56,354 nucleotides of DNA from CAZIBG01 sp964536985 (GCA_964536985.1 CAZIBG010000005.1:1-56354); one strand, 5' to 3'; numbered from the stretch's first letter, positions 14,979 to 23,687 are shown. A program made the numbers and translations. The notes: generated by a model from the sequence alone, not told the origin.

Positions 14979-16526
14979 ATGTCAGAATCATATAAAAACA
15001 TTGAGGTCACACCCGGGCCAGGCCGTTCCGCACTTGGCTCTATCGCTCTAGGTGTGGAGGTAGTGTCCGGTATCGAAAGCTCATTCGCCCTAGTAGATCA
15101 GCTTGCTGCAATACCTGGCGTGAAGCTGGAAACTACCGAACTCACTGAAGTCAAACCTGTTCTCGGCGACAAAGCTGTCTTAATGACTGACGTTGATTTG
15201 GATGGCATCGGACATATATCGTTAGCTAGAATAGATGAATTCACCGAAGATAAGGCTGCAGCTGATACTGGAAAGAAGTTTGGCAGAGGAACTTATTTTG
15301 GTGTGGGTGAAGTAGCCGGAGAAGCCGTAGAGTCCCTTGAGAATGTCTACAATAGCGGCAATGCCTATCTGCACGAAGCAAGTTTAGCCGGCAATGTAGT
15401 AGTCATGAACCGTAACGACGTAAGGGCTATCCACGAAGAACTTCAGACGGTGCTTGGCGAAAACTCAGTACAAAGATTTGGGAACAGGAGTTTTAAAACC
15501 GCACCCGTTGGGGATCTATTGCAACGCGTGACGTTTAACGACCAAGCCGTAGATGCGGTGGTCATTATGATGGACGATGAAGGCCGCGGGGCTGAAGTCG
15601 TTGTACTTCCCTCGGCAACAACTAAGATCCGCTCACGGCCGGGCCACAAAAAAGGGGAAAGACCGAGTGCGGAAGTCATGGAGCAGGGTTCTTCTCGGCT
15701 AAAGATCCCCGCAGAATCCTACAAAGAGTTATCCGAAATGCCAGGGCTTGACCCGGTGCTTGCAGGGATTGCTCGTAACGTAGCTAACGGAGAATCGCCG
15801 CTCGATACACAGCATGTTATGGCCATTGAGGGTATGACGAGCCGGGTCCATATATCTCATGATATCCACCGTCTAGTGCTTGTCTCGCAACTTGGCGAAC
15901 TTATGGATCAACCTGTAGGTGTTGATGAGGGGTACACTCTCGGAGAGCATACCCAGATGGTGCTGAGCATTTTTGAATCACAGTTTGCTAAAGAACTATT
16001 TGCAGAAGATCCTAGTAAAGCAACACTGGTCCGAACCGCCTTGCTTCTGCAAGATATAGGCAAGCCGCTGGCGCTTGCTGTACACGGCGACCGAAAATCG
16101 CAAACAGATTATAACCATGATGTTGCGCAGGCCTATCTTAAAGATATTGATATGACCGACCAAGAAAAAACCGTCGTCACTGAATTAGTAGGTCAAGACA
16201 TCCTCGGTACATATCTTAAGGAAGTGGCACGTGACTTTAGTGGTCACAATCGTGGTCTAGGTGTCGCAGCATCTGAAGTCAAACAGCTTGCTAGTAAAAC
16301 GGGCATTCCAGCTGGCGAACTTATCGATATTCTTCATATTATGTATGTCTCGGATGCGGGGGCCTACACCAGTCATTCAAAGTATATGGACAGAGAAGGG
16401 CGTCACTTACGGGGCGTGCCAAGCCTAGATTCGGCTTTTGAATATGATGATACTTCAGCTCGCTTGAACCTCAACCCACGCTTTACGAGTGCCTTCAACA
16501 AACTCAAGGCTACTATTGATTTATAA
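14979..16526 (+). CDS. HD-domain-like protein with altered metal motif
   Basis: 515 aa, no membrane segments. The N-terminal ~240 residues are not recognised. The C-terminal half resembles an HD phosphohydrolase: YTLGEHTQMVL (first His), ALLLQDIGKPLAL where the His-Asp pair would sit, YNHDVAQAYL (third His) and MYVSDAGAY (final Asp). The usual HD pair is Gln-Asp here. If this is an HD protein it may bind metal differently or be non-catalytic. Preceded by its own promoter and followed by another unknown with its own promoter, so it is probably monocistronic. Confidence 0.55.
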   Translation: MSESYKNIEVTPGPGRSALGSIALGVEVVSGIESSFALVDQLAAIPGVKLETTELTEVKPVLGDKAVLMTDVDLDGIGHISLARIDEFTEDKAAADTGKKFGRGTYFGVGEVAGEAVESLENVYNSGNAYLHEASLAGNVVVMNRNDVRAIHEELQTVLGENSVQRFGNRSFKTAPVGDLLQRVTFNDQAVDAVVIMMDDEGRGAEVVVLPSATTKIRSRPGHKKGERPSAEVMEQGSSRLKIPAESYKELSEMPGLDPVLAGIARNVANGESPLDTQHVMAIEGMTSRVHISHDIHRLVLVSQLGELMDQPVGVDEGYTLGEHTQMVLSIFESQFAKELFAEDPSKATLVRTALLLQDIGKPLALAVHGDRKSQTDYNHDVAQAYLKDIDMTDQEKTVVTELVGQDILGTYLKEVARDFSGHNRGLGVAASEVKQLASKTGIPAGELIDILHIMYVSDAGAYTSHSKYMDREGRHLRGVPSLDSAFEYDDTSARLNLNPRFTSAFNKLKATIDL

Positions 16527-16544
16527 TTAAAAAACTTGTATAAT
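16516..16544 (+). promoter_or_regulatory. Promoter of the gene at 16553
   Basis: TTGATT (16516-16521), 17-bp spacer, TATAAT (16539-16544), then 8 nt to the ATG; leaderless. The -35 box lies in the end of the preceding gene. Confidence 0.65.
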
Positions 16545-16552
16545 AAATTATT

Positions 16553-16894
16553 ATGGCATTTTCAAGAACTCGCGCTCAAACACGTTTTACGGCTGGTGAA
16601 CAAGCTCCGGCTCCGATGGAGGCTATTGGTGGCGATATACAAATCACAAATCATGTTGGGAATTTAGTCCTGAACGTACCCCAGGTTGATCCGGCAGCCC
16701 GAAGTGGTTCAATTCTTTTGGATACTTCTGTTGAGCCGCCTGTGATTAGGTTCATCAGAGCATCTGTTGAGGTGCTGTATGGTATGCCTGACGATGATGG
16801 TAATTTTGTGCAATTTGACCACGAGCTAAATAGCGGCCGAACCCAGGTTAATGGCGTCTACGCCGGACCTGGCAGTGAACTGTCAGTAAGTTAG
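16553..16894 (+). CDS. Hypothetical protein, 113 aa
   Basis: Not recognised. A basic N-terminus (AFSRTRAQTRF) is followed by a strand-rich, acidic body with no cysteines. It has a well-formed leaderless promoter and appears to be a stand-alone gene before rpsO. Confidence 0.62.
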   Translation: MAFSRTRAQTRFTAGEQAPAPMEAIGGDIQITNHVGNLVLNVPQVDPAARSGSILLDTSVEPPVIRFIRASVEVLYGMPDDDGNFVQFDHELNSGRTQVNGVYAGPGSELSVS

Positions 16895-16910
16895 TTGCAA
16901 GGATAACCTG

Positions 16911-16939
16911 TTGCGCATAAGGGCTCTATCTGTTAAAAT
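16911..16939 (+). promoter_or_regulatory. Promoter of rpsO-pnp
   Basis: TTGCGC (16911-16916), 17-bp spacer, TAAAAT (16934-16939), giving a ~50-nt leader that ends in AAAGGA before the ATG. CATAAG overlaps the start of the spacer (16916-16921). The -10 and downstream bases closely resemble those before ndk (52126 onwards). Confidence 0.7.
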
Positions 16940-16996
16940 GGGCGTAACGCCATCGATCTCTTATAAATAAGTATCAATCAGAGTTAAAGGAAATAA

Positions 16997-17275
16997 ATGA
17001 TTTCAACAGAGAAGAAGCAGAAAGTAATCGCTGAGCTGCAGAAAAGCAAGAATGACACCGGCAGCAGCGCTGTACAGGTTGGTATTCTTACCGAACGAAT
17101 TAAGGAACTAACTGGACACCTCCAGGTTAACAAGAAGGATTTCATGGCTCGCCGTGGACTACTTCAAATGGTTGGTAACCGAAAACGACACCTTAAGTAC
17201 ATTGCCGACCACGATAGTGCAGCATACCTAGCACTTATCAAGAAGCTTGGCATTCGCCAGACTAAAGCTAAGTAA
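16997..17275 (+). CDS. rpsO: 30S ribosomal protein S15
   Basis: 92 aa, normal S15 length. S15 binds the 16S central domain and helps form an intersubunit bridge. Diagnostic stretches are TGSSAVQVGILTERIKELTGHL and GLLQMVGNRKRHLKYI. An AAAGGA Shine-Dalgarno sequence lies 6 nt before the ATG. It is followed by pnp, the order found in many bacteria, with a 161-bp structured spacer between. Confidence 0.97.
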   Translation: MISTEKKQKVIAELQKSKNDTGSSAVQVGILTERIKELTGHLQVNKKDFMARRGLLQMVGNRKRHLKYIADHDSAAYLALIKKLGIRQTKAK

Positions 17276-17292
17276 TTTGTATAGACTTTACT

Positions 17293-17430
17293 GCTCCGTA
17301 GCCGGGGCAGGAGCTTGTGCACATTAACTAATAAATCTCTTTCATCGTAGCGACACAGATATACGTTGCCGGACCCAAGCACAAGGGCACACGCATATTT
17401 GAACTCTGCGATGAAACACTCAAGAAGGAG
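17293..17430 (+). promoter_or_regulatory. Candidate structured leader of pnp (possible pseudoknot)
   Basis: The 161-bp spacer between rpsO and pnp holds interleaved complementary segments. CTTGTGC (17314-17320) pairs with GCACAAG (17379-17385), and TTTCATCG (17340-17347) pairs with CGATGAAA (17409-17416). The order a-b-a'-b' is that of an H-type pseudoknot. A small hairpin GCTCC/GGAGC (17293-17297 with 17310-17314) precedes it, and its CTCC could alternatively pair with the pnp Shine-Dalgarno GGAG (17427-17430). No T-run follows, so it is not a simple terminator. Pairing was found by eye; function is inferred from known pnp leader control in other bacteria. Confidence 0.45.
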
Positions 17431-17436
17431 TAAAAT

Positions 17437-19587
17437 TTGTCTACAATCAATCCATACGGAAAAGACATTATCAAAGTTGAAACCGAACTCTGCGGTAAGA
17501 CCTTAACCCTAGAAGTTGGCCGCGTCGGTTTCCGAACGAGCGCTAGTGTCATTGTCCGTTACGGCGAAACCGTAATACTTGGAACAGCCATGGTTGGCAA
17601 CAAGCCACTTGCAGGCTTCGACTACTTCCCGCTAAGCATCGACTATGAAGAAAAGATGTACGCAGCTGGTAAGATTAGCGGCTCCCGATTTATCAAACGC
17701 GAAGGTCGTCCAAGCGAGGAATCGATTCTTATTGGTCGACTTATCGACCGTCCAATCCGCCCATTATGGCCAAAGGGCTACCGTCACGAGGTACAGGGTG
17801 TTGCTACCGTCCTTTCAATGGATCCAACCTTCCGTCCTGACATGGTGGCTATGATCGCCATGAGCACCGTATTCATGATGACTGGTGCGCCATTCGAAGG
17901 TCCGATTGCTGGACTACGAATTGGTATAAAAGACGACGAACTAGTCGCTTTTGCCGATAACGACACCTACGATAACGGCGAATTAGACCTTGTTGTTGCC
18001 GGTACCAAAGACGCCGTTATGATGGTCGAAGCCGGAGCTAACGAAGTTAGTGAAGCCAAGGTTATCGAAGGTATTGCATTCGCTCATAAGGCAATGCAGC
18101 CAGCCATTAAGGCTCAAGAAGACCTCATCAAGCAGCTCAAAGTTGCTAAGCAGGAATTTGAACTGAGCCTGCCAGACGAAGATATCCAGAAGCGTGTTAA
18201 CACTTGGGTAGAAGGCAAGCTTGGAGCAGGACTCCGTAGCCCGTATCCAGAGCGCAACGAGATGGTAAACAAAATGCGCCATGAAATGGAAGCGCACTTT
18301 AAGGAAGAACTTGGCGAAGATGCCTACAAAGATCTCCGTCAGGATTACGACGATGCGCTCACAACCGCCATCCACAAAGACGTCCGCAAGGGAATTATCG
18401 AAGAAGGGCTTCGACCAGATGGTCGTAAGATGGACGAGATCCGCCAGCTATCCAGTGAAATTGGCTTCCTACCACGAGCTCACGGCTCCAGCTTATTTAC
18501 TCGCGGTATGACTCAAGCTATGAACATTGTCACGCTTGCACCACTTAGTTATGCGCAGATGATCGACACCATGGAACGGGATATGGAAAAGCGTTACATG
18601 CACCACTACAATGCTCCCGGTTACACCGTTGGTGAAATCAAGCGCTTAGGTAGTCCAGGCCGCCGAGAAATCGGACACAGTGCACTCGCTGAACGAGCAC
18701 TTTTGCCAGTTATCCCAGCAGAAGCTGACTTTCCATACACTATTCGTTCCGTTACAGAAATCATGAGCCAGAACGGTAGTACCAGTATGGCTGCTACGTG
18801 TTCAAGCACATTAGCACTCTTAAACGCTGGTGTCCCACTGATCCGCCCAGTTAGCGGAATCGCCATGGGATTAATGCTCGACGGCGACAAGCCAGTAATC
18901 CTCAGCGACATCGCTGACGCTGAAGACTTTGCTGGCGACATGGACTTTAAGGTAACCGGAACTACCAAGGGTATTACGGCTCTCCAGATGGACATGAAGG
19001 TTCACGGGCTTCCAGTAGAGACACTTGCTAAAGCTCTCGAAGCCGGTAAGATCGGTCGCGGTAAGATTCTTGACCATATGGTTAGTATTATCGATACGCC
19101 TGGAACAATGAGCCCATATGCCCCTCGTGTCGAAGCGATTACTATTAACCCAGACAAGATCCGCGAAGTGATCGGTAAGGGCGGAGAAGTGATCCAGAAA
19201 ATTACTGGCGAAACAGGTGCCGAAATCGATATCAAGGATGACGGAACCATAATGATCGCTAGTCCAGACGGCGAAAGCATTGAAGCTGCTAAGAAATGGA
19301 TTATGGCTATCGTCGCAGAGCCGGAAGTTGGCAAGATCTACACCGATTGCCCAGTTATGACCGTCATGGACTTTGGTGCCTTTGTACAGATTATGCCAGG
19401 CAAGGACGGCCTGGTACACGTATCCGAATTATCCGAAGAGCGTGTAGAAAAGCCATCCGACGTTGTTAAAGAGGGCGACCGTGTAGACGTAAAGCTGGTT
19501 GCTATCGATGATCGTGGCCGTTTGCAGCTCAGCATGAAGGCTGCTGCCCGCGAACTATCAAACAATTCGAAGGATAAGAAGAAATAG
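17437..19587 (+). CDS. pnp: Polyribonucleotide nucleotidyltransferase
   Basis: 716 aa PNPase, the phosphorolytic 3'-5' exoribonuclease of mRNA decay. Two RNase PH domains are present (FDYFPLSIDYEEKMYAAGK early; RGMTQAMNIVTLAPL, RREIGHSALAERAL and SDIADAEDFAGDMDFKV in the second), with a helical domain between. A KH domain (IREVIGKGGEVIQKIT) and an S1 domain (MTVMDFGAFVQIMPGKDGLVHVSEL) follow. The start is TTG at 17437, supported by AAGGAG ending 6 nt before it. It lies downstream of rpsO and two small membrane proteins follow closely. Confidence 0.96.
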   Translation: MSTINPYGKDIIKVETELCGKTLTLEVGRVGFRTSASVIVRYGETVILGTAMVGNKPLAGFDYFPLSIDYEEKMYAAGKISGSRFIKREGRPSEESILIGRLIDRPIRPLWPKGYRHEVQGVATVLSMDPTFRPDMVAMIAMSTVFMMTGAPFEGPIAGLRIGIKDDELVAFADNDTYDNGELDLVVAGTKDAVMMVEAGANEVSEAKVIEGIAFAHKAMQPAIKAQEDLIKQLKVAKQEFELSLPDEDIQKRVNTWVEGKLGAGLRSPYPERNEMVNKMRHEMEAHFKEELGEDAYKDLRQDYDDALTTAIHKDVRKGIIEEGLRPDGRKMDEIRQLSSEIGFLPRAHGSSLFTRGMTQAMNIVTLAPLSYAQMIDTMERDMEKRYMHHYNAPGYTVGEIKRLGSPGRREIGHSALAERALLPVIPAEADFPYTIRSVTEIMSQNGSTSMAATCSSTLALLNAGVPLIRPVSGIAMGLMLDGDKPVILSDIADAEDFAGDMDFKVTGTTKGITALQMDMKVHGLPVETLAKALEAGKIGRGKILDHMVSIIDTPGTMSPYAPRVEAITINPDKIREVIGKGGEVIQKITGETGAEIDIKDDGTIMIASPDGESIEAAKKWIMAIVAEPEVGKIYTDCPVMTVMDFGAFVQIMPGKDGLVHVSELSEERVEKPSDVVKEGDRVDVKLVAIDDRGRLQLSMKAAARELSNNSKDKKK

Positions 19588-19589
19588 AA

Positions 19590-19907
19590 ATGGCACGAGT
19601 CCTACATCTATTAAATAGTCGCGCTGCACATCTAACGGAGGTTCGCCGAGATGCTTACCTCCGTGCATGGCGCCGTGAGATTGTTGTTGGACTCGTCCTG
19701 TCGGTAGTAGTTGTCGTTTTGTTCATGACGAATAAAGTCGCTGTGGCATTCTTTGTCATAGGATTTGCAACTATCGCTCAGATTATATATACCTTTGTTC
19801 GTGGAGAAACATATTTTCAGCTTCGACAAAAGCAGTGGCAGATTGATAAGGAAGAACTAGAATCGTTACGAAAAGAAATGGAGAAGGCGGGTCATGGTAA
19901 AAAGTAA
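19590..19907 (+). CDS. Small membrane protein, two TM segments
   Basis: 105 aa starting 2 nt after the pnp stop. Hydrophobic helices at about residues 31-48 and 50-69 are followed by an amphipathic, charged tail (QIDKEELESLRKEMEKA) probably in the cytoplasm. The family is not recognised. Translation is probably coupled to pnp. Its last bases overlap the next start (ATG at 19894) by 14 bp. The 3' end lies inside the 55-bp assembly duplicate, but the gene itself is complete. Confidence 0.7.
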   Translation: MARVLHLLNSRAAHLTEVRRDAYLRAWRREIVVGLVLSVVVVVLFMTNKVAVAFFVIGFATIAQIIYTFVRGETYFQLRQKQWQIDKEELESLRKEMEKAGHGKK

Positions 19908-19948
19908 GCAACAACTCAAAGAGATTCACGATAGCCGTAACGGCAAGG
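19894..19948 (+). repeat. 55-bp assembly duplicate, left copy
   Basis: Identical to 20049-20103 and ending exactly at the N gap. It carries the true context of the next gene's start, an ATG overlapping the end of the 19590 gene. Unmerged contig overlap. Confidence 0.93.
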
Positions 19949-20048
19949 NNNNNNNNNNNNNNNNNNNNNNNNNNNNNNNNNNNNNNNNNNNNNNNNNNNN
20001 NNNNNNNNNNNNNNNNNNNNNNNNNNNNNNNNNNNNNNNNNNNNNNNN
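19949..20048. other. Spurious assembly gap (100 N)
   Basis: The run sits between two identical 55-mers, as at 5722. No sequence is expected to be missing. Confidence 0.92.
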
Positions 20049-20103
20049 ATGGTAAAAAGTAAGCAACAACTCAAAGAGATTCACGATAGCCGTAACGGCA
20101 AGG
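20049..20103 (+). repeat. 55-bp assembly duplicate, right copy
   Basis: Exact copy of 19894-19948; this copy continues into the rest of the small membrane protein gene. Confidence 0.93.
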
Positions 20104-20255
20104 TTGTGCTGGGCATTCTGGCTTTGATCGCTGCCTGGTTGATGTTCCTACGAGCGTCAGACACTGGAAGTTTGCAGCAGTATGCCATGCTCATCGCTTT
20201 GACACTTTACGGGCTTAACAGATTGTTCCGGGCGGTTATACCAAAGAATGACTAA
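20049..20255 (+). CDS. Small membrane protein, 68 aa
   Basis: Basic N-terminus (MVKSKQQLKEIHDSRNGK), then two hydrophobic helices (about residues 19-33 and 42-60) and a short tail ending VIPKND. Not recognised. After removing the assembly artefact its ATG overlaps the preceding membrane protein gene by 14 bp (ATGGTAAAAAGTAA), and its 3' end overlaps the glycosylase gene by 8 bp. This packing points to one operon pnp - membrane protein - membrane protein - udg. Confidence 0.68.
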   Translation: MVKSKQQLKEIHDSRNGKVVLGILALIAAWLMFLRASDTGSLQQYAMLIALTLYGLNRLFRAVIPKND

Positions 20256-20838
20256 ACAGGAGCGCCTTGACCAGATTAAGGCAGATATTCTAGAGCAGAA
20301 TATTTGCCCAGATTTGGCCAAAGAGGCAACCAACATGGTGTTTGGTGCCGGAAACCCTGATGCTGACATCGTCTTTATTGGCGAAGCACCAGGAAAGAAC
20401 GAGGATCTAACTGGCGAACCATTTATTGGCTCAACAGGGAAGTTCCTGGACGAACTCTTTGCCAGTGTTAACCTGGAGCGCAAAGACATTTACATAACGA
20501 GTATTGTAAAATACCGACCACCAAAGAACAGGGATCCAAAACCCGAAGAAAAAGAGCAGTCATGGCCTTTTTTGCTCGCCCAGTTGGCAGTAATTGAACC
20601 AAAGCTAATCGTCACATTAGGACGACACAGCACTAATTGCTTCCTGCCGGGCGTACAAATTAGTACCGTCCACGGCCACGCAGAACAGATCAAGATAATC
20701 GTGAACAATAAGGAATTCACTTGGACTATCTTGCCTCTATTTCACCCATCTGCAGCGCTGTATAACGGTACAACTAGAAAAGTCATCATTCAAGACTTTC
20801 AGCTAGTCCGAACAACAATTAATAAGATTAAAAAATAA
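20248..20838 (+). CDS. Uracil-DNA glycosylase, family 4-like, lacking Fe-S cysteines
   Basis: 196 aa. Motif 1 is GEAPGKNEDLTGEPFIGSTG and motif 3 is FHPSAAL (catalytic-site His). KYRPPKNRDPKPEE and LGRHS also match family 4. Such enzymes remove uracil from DNA and usually bind a [4Fe-4S] cluster through four cysteines. Here only Cys20 remains: the residue three before it is Gln17, the usual KCRPP Cys is Tyr89, and the later Cys is Ser105. The start overlaps the upstream membrane protein gene. RNase J follows after 26 nt. Confidence 0.82.
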   Translation: MTKQERLDQIKADILEQNICPDLAKEATNMVFGAGNPDADIVFIGEAPGKNEDLTGEPFIGSTGKFLDELFASVNLERKDIYITSIVKYRPPKNRDPKPEEKEQSWPFLLAQLAVIEPKLIVTLGRHSTNCFLPGVQISTVHGHAEQIKIIVNNKEFTWTILPLFHPSAALYNGTTRKVIIQDFQLVRTTINKIKK

Positions 20839-20864
20839 CTCTTTAATATAAAGAAAGAAGGATT

Positions 20865-23003
20865 ATGAATCCAACACAAGAAAACAAACCAAATAAACCA
20901 GAGAACCGGCCAAAGCCGGCTGGCGCAAAGCGACCCCCGCAAGGTGGCCGTTCGCAAAGTAATAAAAACCCAAAGTCAGCCTCTAAGGCCCCTACAATGG
21001 GAGGCCGAGGTGGCTCTTCACGCGGCGCAGCAATGCGTGCCATGAAGCGCAACCAAGACGACGCTCATAAAGCAGTCAGCGCCTACTTGCCAACCAATGC
21101 AGCCGCACCAAAGCGCGCAAATGTAATTGGGGACAGCTCAGGCATGCTCAAAATAACGTTCCTCGGTGGACAAGACGGCATCGGCGAAAAGAACATGCAG
21201 GTTGTCGAATGGCAGAATGATGCCATCATCCTAGACTGTGGTAACAACCTCGGTCTTGACCTTCCTGGCGTGAACTACTCAATTGCCGATACAACATATC
21301 TAGAGGAGATTAAGCACAAAATTCGTGGCTACGTTATTAGTCACGGACACCTTGATCACCTTGGTGGACTTAAGCACGTTGTGCCTAAATTCCCAGCACC
21401 TATCTATGGCTCTCGCTTTACACTCGGAGTTGTCGCAAAGACATTCGAAGATATCAATGCCGAGACCGGTTCTGACTATGAGCCGAAGCTCATGATCATG
21501 AATATGGATAGCCATGAACGACTTAAGCTTGGAGCCTTTACGCTCGAGCTGGTTCGCGTCACGCACTCCGTCCCTGAATCAAGCCTAATCGTTGTTGATA
21601 CACCAGTTGGCCGCATCATCAACACCGGTGACTTCCGTCTCGACCCAGAACCACTCGACCAGATGCCGAGTGATATCGCTCGCCTCAAAGAGTTAGGTGA
21701 CGAAGGCGTACTACTACTTATGAGTGAAAGTACTTATACCAACACTCCTGGTCGTCAGCCGACCGAAAGTACACTACAGCAAAGCTTCCACGATATCGTT
21801 GGTAATGCCGAGGGTCGTGTCTTTGTAGCCATCTTCTCTAGTAACATGAACCGTGTGCAGATGATCGTAAACGCAGCTGTAGCTGCCGGTCGACGAGTAG
21901 CACTTGATGGACGAAGTATGATGAGCTATGCCGAAATTGCCGTACGCCAGGGAATCCTGAAGATTCCTAAAGGTACCGTTCTTGCTATGCGTGAGATGCC
22001 GAACATCCCGCCAGAGCAAGTCCTGGTGATTTGTACCGGTGGGCAGGGTGAGCCAAATGCTGCTATGCAACGTATGGCCGAAGGTACTCACAAGCACATT
22101 AAGTTGCAACCGAAAGACACTGTTATTGTTAGCTCTAACCCAATCCCTGGTAACGAAATTCGTTACCAACAGATCGGTGATGACCTTTCTAAGCTTGGCG
22201 TTCATTTGTTCCAGCACCCAAGCCACGAAGTAGACGGCTGTGGACCACTGCACGTTGGTGGACACGCCCGCCGCGAAGAACACCGTGAAATGATCAACCT
22301 ACTGCATCCTCGATTCTTTGCCCCAATCTATGCTGGTCCACGTAACCGAACGTACCATATGGAAATGGCCATCGAAGAGGGCATGGCGCGCAAGGATATC
22401 ATCATGGCATCTAACGGCGAGACAGTTTTGTTTTCCGAAGATAAGTGGGAGATGGGTCCAGAAGCACCAAGTGGTAGCGTTCTGGTTGACCAATCTGGAT
22501 CAGTCGTCAGCGGTATTGTAGTCAAGGATCGAATCATGCTTTCAGAAGAAGGTTTGGTAGCTGTCATTCTAACTATCGACAAGCGCACTGGCCAACTTGC
22601 AACGAGCCCCGACATCATTAGTCGCGGCTTCATCTATATGCGTGATTCCGAAGAGTTGATGAACAACTTCCGCGTTGAGCTGCGTCGGGCTGTCGCCCAG
22701 CGTTTCAAGCGCGTCGACCTTGATCGATTTAAAGCTGAGCTTAAGGATCACATCACACACTTCTTGTACGAATACACCCAACGAAGTCCAATTGTCATCC
22801 CAGTTGTTAACGTCATTTCTGGCGGAAAACAGGGTGAATCAAAAGGTGCTAAGCCTATGGGTCCAGCACAGAATGGTGCGCAGCCAGTCAACGATGCTCC
22901 AGCACCGCCACCACCATCTCCAGAAGAGCAGGCTGCCGACATGCAGAAGCGCTTCCAGGAAATGCGCGACAAGCTACTCAACCACGACTCCCTAGCAGAG
23001 TAG
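20865..23003 (+). CDS. rnj: Ribonuclease J
   Basis: 712 aa metallo-beta-lactamase/beta-CASP ribonuclease with endo- and 5'-3' exonuclease activity in mRNA turnover. The N-terminal ~95 residues are a Pro/Lys/Gln-rich, probably unfolded extension. The zinc motif HGHLDH is at residues 160-165; VTHSVPES, INTGDFRLDP and the beta-CASP stretch VIVSSNPIPGNE follow. HVGGHARREEH supplies further ligands. AAGAAGGATT precedes the ATG. It may work with the PNPase encoded just upstream; no RNase E is visible in this window. The last ~55 residues are again Pro-rich. Confidence 0.93.
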   Translation: MNPTQENKPNKPENRPKPAGAKRPPQGGRSQSNKNPKSASKAPTMGGRGGSSRGAAMRAMKRNQDDAHKAVSAYLPTNAAAPKRANVIGDSSGMLKITFLGGQDGIGEKNMQVVEWQNDAIILDCGNNLGLDLPGVNYSIADTTYLEEIKHKIRGYVISHGHLDHLGGLKHVVPKFPAPIYGSRFTLGVVAKTFEDINAETGSDYEPKLMIMNMDSHERLKLGAFTLELVRVTHSVPESSLIVVDTPVGRIINTGDFRLDPEPLDQMPSDIARLKELGDEGVLLLMSESTYTNTPGRQPTESTLQQSFHDIVGNAEGRVFVAIFSSNMNRVQMIVNAAVAAGRRVALDGRSMMSYAEIAVRQGILKIPKGTVLAMREMPNIPPEQVLVICTGGQGEPNAAMQRMAEGTHKHIKLQPKDTVIVSSNPIPGNEIRYQQIGDDLSKLGVHLFQHPSHEVDGCGPLHVGGHARREEHREMINLLHPRFFAPIYAGPRNRTYHMEMAIEEGMARKDIIMASNGETVLFSEDKWEMGPEAPSGSVLVDQSGSVVSGIVVKDRIMLSEEGLVAVILTIDKRTGQLATSPDIISRGFIYMRDSEELMNNFRVELRRAVAQRFKRVDLDRFKAELKDHITHFLYEYTQRSPIVIPVVNVISGGKQGESKGAKPMGPAQNGAQPVNDAPAPPPPSPEEQAADMQKRFQEMRDKLLNHDSLAE

Positions 23004-23008
23004 TTTGC

Positions 23009-23014
23009 TATACT
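23009..23014 (+). promoter_or_regulatory. -10 box of the gene at 23022
   Basis: TATACT preceded by TGC (extended -10), 7 nt before the ATG; leaderless. Confidence 0.6.
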
Positions 23015-23021
23015 GCCAACT

Positions 23022-23594
23022 ATGAGTAGTAGCCCAGATTACCCGCAAGATTCTCACGAGCCGGCTAGCCGATCCGACGTCACATTGCTAAACGATGCGA
23101 TAGTTGGGCTCGGCCGTAGGCGGCTTGAGAATCTTGAGCCCGCTACTTCAAATGGTGGCCGATTCTCTACGGTGACTGACACTCAAACTAGGGTAAACCC
23201 TAGTGGTGAAGAGTTGACGTTGTATACGATGCTCACGGTTGACACCAATAACGGTCAGGCCGTAAGCGAGGGATCCGTTGATGTTTGGTCAATGAGTGCT
23301 GAAATACTTCCGGATGCTTATGGCCGCCCCACTCGTAGGCGTATTATCTGGTCAACAAGAGTCATGGATCAGAGCCTCATTGAGCTGGATGCTCACTACC
23401 GTTATGACGATGATAATGATGACAGAGTAGAAGTGACGGACGAGCTGGTTCTGGTTGACGGAGAGGGGAACCCGCGGCCAGTTTGGCACGACGAAGTCGC
23501 CCCCGTTAAGATGGTCACAAACCAGCCAGATAAAGAGCAGTACGGGATAGTTCTTCGAGCCCAAGAGTATCTTGCAGTAAACGGAGCCGCATAA
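23022..23594 (+). CDS. Hypothetical protein, 190 aa
   Basis: Not recognised. A Ser/Asp-rich start (MSSSPDYPQDSHEP) is followed by a strand-rich, acidic body (HYRYDDDNDDRVEVTDELVLVDG); no signal peptide. Leaderless start 7 nt after TATACT. Transcribed separately from RNase J and FtsK. Confidence 0.63.
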   Translation: MSSSPDYPQDSHEPASRSDVTLLNDAIVGLGRRRLENLEPATSNGGRFSTVTDTQTRVNPSGEELTLYTMLTVDTNNGQAVSEGSVDVWSMSAEILPDAYGRPTRRRIIWSTRVMDQSLIELDAHYRYDDDNDDRVEVTDELVLVDGEGNPRPVWHDEVAPVKMVTNQPDKEQYGIVLRAQEYLAVNGAA

Positions 23595-23670
23595 GACAGG
23601 CAAACCATTAGCATTGACTAATGTTGTATTTTTTGCTATAGTATAGTTATTGCATAAGCAGTAACACTGG

Positions 23671-23676
23671 TATAAT
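23671..23676 (+). promoter_or_regulatory. -10 box of ftsK
   Basis: TATAAT 11 nt before the ATG. CATAAGC lies upstream at 23653-23659. The -35 is unclear. Confidence 0.5.
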
Positions 23677-23687
23677 AAACAAACATT

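Noticed and set aside
17293..17320. Intrinsic terminator after rpsO
   Set aside because: The GCTCC/GGAGC stem is short and no T-run follows, so it fits better as part of a pnp leader.
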